A DNA stretch of 20,480 nt from a virus. The DNA lies in IMG/VR virus record IMGVR_UViG_3300005909_000174, positions 1 to 20,480 of that record. The stretch is one strand, 5' to 3'. Both the position numbers and the translations under genes were made by a program. Under the pieces are notes generated by a model that saw nothing but the letters and a program-made list of their open reading frames with translations, was not told where the DNA came from and made no database searches. How positions within the stretch are numbered: position 1 is the first letter of the stretch; the number at the start of each line of letters is the position of its first letter. Positions 18,533 to 20,480 of this stretch are shown here, in pieces.

Positions 18533-20480
18533 TTGCACTGCACCACGCATATTTGCTTGAATCAGTTGCCTCAATACAAATCGCCTCTTCTAATAATTCT
18601 ATTCTATCATCTTGTTTGTCATTCCAATCAAATAATTCTTTAATAGCTTCTATAATCAGAGTAACTGTTCCACCTATATCCCTTGTGAATTGAATTTCTG
18701 TTTCTGTTATATCTGAAATATTTAATTCTTTTTTAATGTAATTTTCTTGTTCTAATTGACTTAAACTTTCATCAACTTTGATGGATTTTTTAATTATTTC
18801 ATTATAAGGTTCGTTTTCGTAGATTGTTTCATTTGTTGTTATATTAAAACCCTTTTCTATTTGTCTTGTTTTGGTTTCTTCAAATTCAAAAGTGTAAAAT
18901 TTACTTCTTAATTTTATTGGATAAGATGTATGATTTATTTCTTTTCCATTATTGGATATTTTTGCTATTGCATTTTTTGCAGAACCATCTGTCCCTTTAA
19001 CCCAAGCAGGTGTTAAATCGTTATAAGTTACTGCATAAACATTATCCCATGCTAAAACACTTGTCCCTAAGTCAAAGGTTGCATTTGTTTCAGGTGCTAT
19101 ATCTCCGTCTACTTGAAGTTTGAAGTCTGGGGAAGTCGTCCCAATTCCTACATTGCCAGTAGCATTTTGAATAAATAATCTTGTTCCAATACCTTGTTCT
19201 CTAATGTGAAAACCATCAGCATTATCACTATCTTGTCCAATATCCCATGTAATATCACTATTCGTAGCATTAAATCTAATTAATGGATTACTTGCTACTA
19301 AATCTAATAACTTTCCTGGACTAGTCGTTCCAATTCCTACATTACCAGAATAATCTATCATCATACGAACAGGGTGAGATGTATCTCCAGTAAATAAAGC
19401 CAAACCGCCTCTCAAATTATTATTTCCTAAGACACCCACTATCCCAGAACTCATCTGTGCATTAAGTCCTGGTTGGAAATAAACACCTGTATATTTATTG
19501 TTATCAGTACTCCCTCCACCAGCTTGATTATTCCAAATTCTAACCAAATTACCTTCTGTAAGACTAACGTCTGAGAAATTAATATCAGTAAGAGATGTTC
19601 CTGTTAACACATCTAATTTCTGTGTTGGACTATCTGTTCCTATTCCTACATTACCACCATTTGGGTTAAAAACTAAAGGACGATTAACAGATAAATCTGT
19701 TGGCTTTTGTGCTTGGAACCATACTGGATAATTCCCCGCATTAGTAACTCCTATATTTAATTCTGAACCAGCCCAAGTTCTACGGTCATATCCAATTCTC
19801 ATAAATCCTGTATTTGTTGTTCCTGTAGTTGCTGGAGGATTTAAGTCAGAACTTGCAACATCTAATTTTAGACTCGGACTCCCCGTTCCAATTCCAACAT
19901 TGCCACTTTTCTCATAAATATTAACCAAAGGACTGACACTATCAGAACCAACTGCTATCCAGTCTAAATCAAAAATACCTCCTAATGCATTACTCCAATC
20001 GTTTCTTATGAATGTAATAGTATTATTTTTCCAATCTGTACCACCAGCATTCAAATCCCACATATCTAAAACATATGTTTTCCATTCACCACTAGTATCT
20101 ACTGTATACGTTTGCCTATAGCTCTCCATTTCACCATGACCACTGGTACGATAATAAGTTGTACCTTGAACTGTTGTACTACCACCAACATATCTAAGTT
20201 TAAATACAATATATCTATATACTCCACCGTCAATATCTAAATCATCCCATTTAAAATTAGGATCATTACTAGTAGAATTTAATCTAATCAAACTACCTGG
20301 TTCTGGAAAAGAAGTTGCAATACCACTCGTAGTAAAATCTGAAGGCAAAGCTCCATCATTAAAATCCTGATGCAAATATGCTCCAAAATTATTCAAATTC
20401 AATCCATCTCCATAAATAACTATACTACCATTTGATACTTCTAATTTTTCATTAGGGCTAGTAGTCCCAATTCCTACATT
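18513..20480 (-). CDS. Receptor-binding fibre/adhesin, 5' end off the right edge
   Basis: The frame is open to the window edge (655 codons visible). The TTG at 20402 is not a true start because a GIGTTSP repeat is read upstream of it. Five copies of [GN]-NVGIG-x2-SP followed by KLDV-like residues are seen, a motif of phage tail fibres and surface adhesins. Near the visible N-terminus about 140 residues (WKTYVLDMWDL, GIFDLDWIAVG) look like a carbohydrate-binding beta-sandwich. Later, FDLGTSVLAWDNVYAV is the fibre 'knob' entry typical of tail-fibre ends. The C-terminus (IKELFDWNDKQDDRIELLEE) is a coiled coil that may act as a trimerisation or chaperone domain. Role: host-surface binding. Confidence 0.85.
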   Translation of the reverse strand, partial: NVGIGTTSPNEKLEVSNGSIVIYGDGLNLNNFGAYLHQDFNDGALPSDFTTSGIATSFPEPGSLIRLNSTSNDPNFKWDDLDIDGGVYRYIVFKLRYVGGSTTVQGTTYYRTSGHGEMESYRQTYTVDTSGEWKTYVLDMWDLNAGGTDWKNNTITFIRNDWSNALGGIFDLDWIAVGSDSVSPLVNIYEKSGNVGIGTGSPSLKLDVASSDLNPPATTGTTNTGFMRIGYDRRTWAGSELNIGVTNAGNYPVWFQAQKPTDLSVNRPLVFNPNGGNVGIGTDSPTQKLDVLTGTSLTDINFSDVSLTEGNLVRIWNNQAGGGSTDNNKYTGVYFQPGLNAQMSSGIVGVLGNNNLRGGLALFTGDTSHPVRMMIDYSGNVGIGTTSPGKLLDLVASNPLIRFNATNSDITWDIGQDSDNADGFHIREQGIGTRLFIQNATGNVGIGTTSPDFKLQVDGDIAPETNATFDLGTSVLAWDNVYAVTYNDLTPAWVKGTDGSAKNAIAKISNNGKEINHTSYPIKLRSKFYTFEFEETKTRQIEKGFNITTNETIYENEPYNEIIKKSIKVDESLSQLEQENYIKKELNISDITETEIQFTRDIGGTVTLIIEAIKELFDWNDKQDDRIELLEEAICIEATDSSKYAWCSAIKHKQV

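Noticed and set aside
20400-20402. TTG start for the fibre gene
   Set aside because: The frame continues upstream to the edge and encodes another NVGIGTTSP unit, so the start lies outside the window.
1-20480. CRISPR array
   Set aside because: The repeats found (81-bp and 33-bp) are in-frame tandem repeats inside coding regions with no spacers.

Overview
The window is a gene-dense, AT-rich stretch of what is most likely a temperate archaeal virus or provirus. No host housekeeping gene is visible. Three things point to Archaea. Several operons have a TATA-like box about 26-29 nt before the start codon, as in leaderless or nearly leaderless archaeal mRNAs. There are two short proteins with two hydrophobic helices and a glycine-rich C-terminus, like the major capsid proteins (MCPs) of spindle-shaped archaeal viruses. 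There is also a small Sm/Lsm-like protein. The host cannot be fixed from sequence; an uncultivated lineage such as DPANN is possible, but that is inference.

Layout. (1) 1-1055, minus: a secreted or anchored small protein and a Gln/Ala-rich protein with 27-residue repeats that runs off the left edge. (2) 1056-1200: divergent promoter with an operator-like GTTAC cluster. (3) 1201-3605, plus: a helical protein, a P-loop ATPase and two MCP-like paralogues behind a TATA promoter and a 17-codon leader ORF. (4) 3606-3718: two hairpins between convergent operons. (5) 3719-5145, minus: membrane and coiled-coil proteins, probably virion-associated, under the same promoter type. (6) 5189-13780, minus: more than 35 mostly tiny genes joined by ATGA, TAATG or ATGNNTAA overlaps. 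About a dozen are Cys-rich mini-proteins. Others are a membrane HEXXH protein, a serine recombinase without a DNA-binding domain, a small PD-(D/E)XK-like protein, winged-helix regulators, a methyltransferase stub and an HNH nuclease. (7) 13827-13910: long composite hairpin. (8) 13909-17604, minus: SF3 (D5/P4-like) helicase, CoiA-like nuclease with a topoisomerase-type zinc finger, Lsm-like protein and a ribbon-helix-helix regulator. (9) 17705-18532, plus: tyrosine integrase. (10) 18513 to the right edge, minus: a receptor-binding fibre with NVGIGTTSP repeats and a carbohydrate-binding-like domain, 3' end overlapping the integrase.

The genes make a coherent temperate-virus plan. The integrase moves the genome in and out of the chromosome. 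The SF3 helicase, probably with the nuclease and Lsm-like proteins, serves replication and nucleic-acid handling. The ATPase and twin capsid proteins build a membrane-type virion, and the fibre recognises the host surface. The mini-protein array is the likely place for host-takeover functions and is the least explained part.

Limits: everything was read by eye from the sequence. Family names rest on motifs and were not searched; starts of very small genes rest on overlap and ribosome-binding-site logic.
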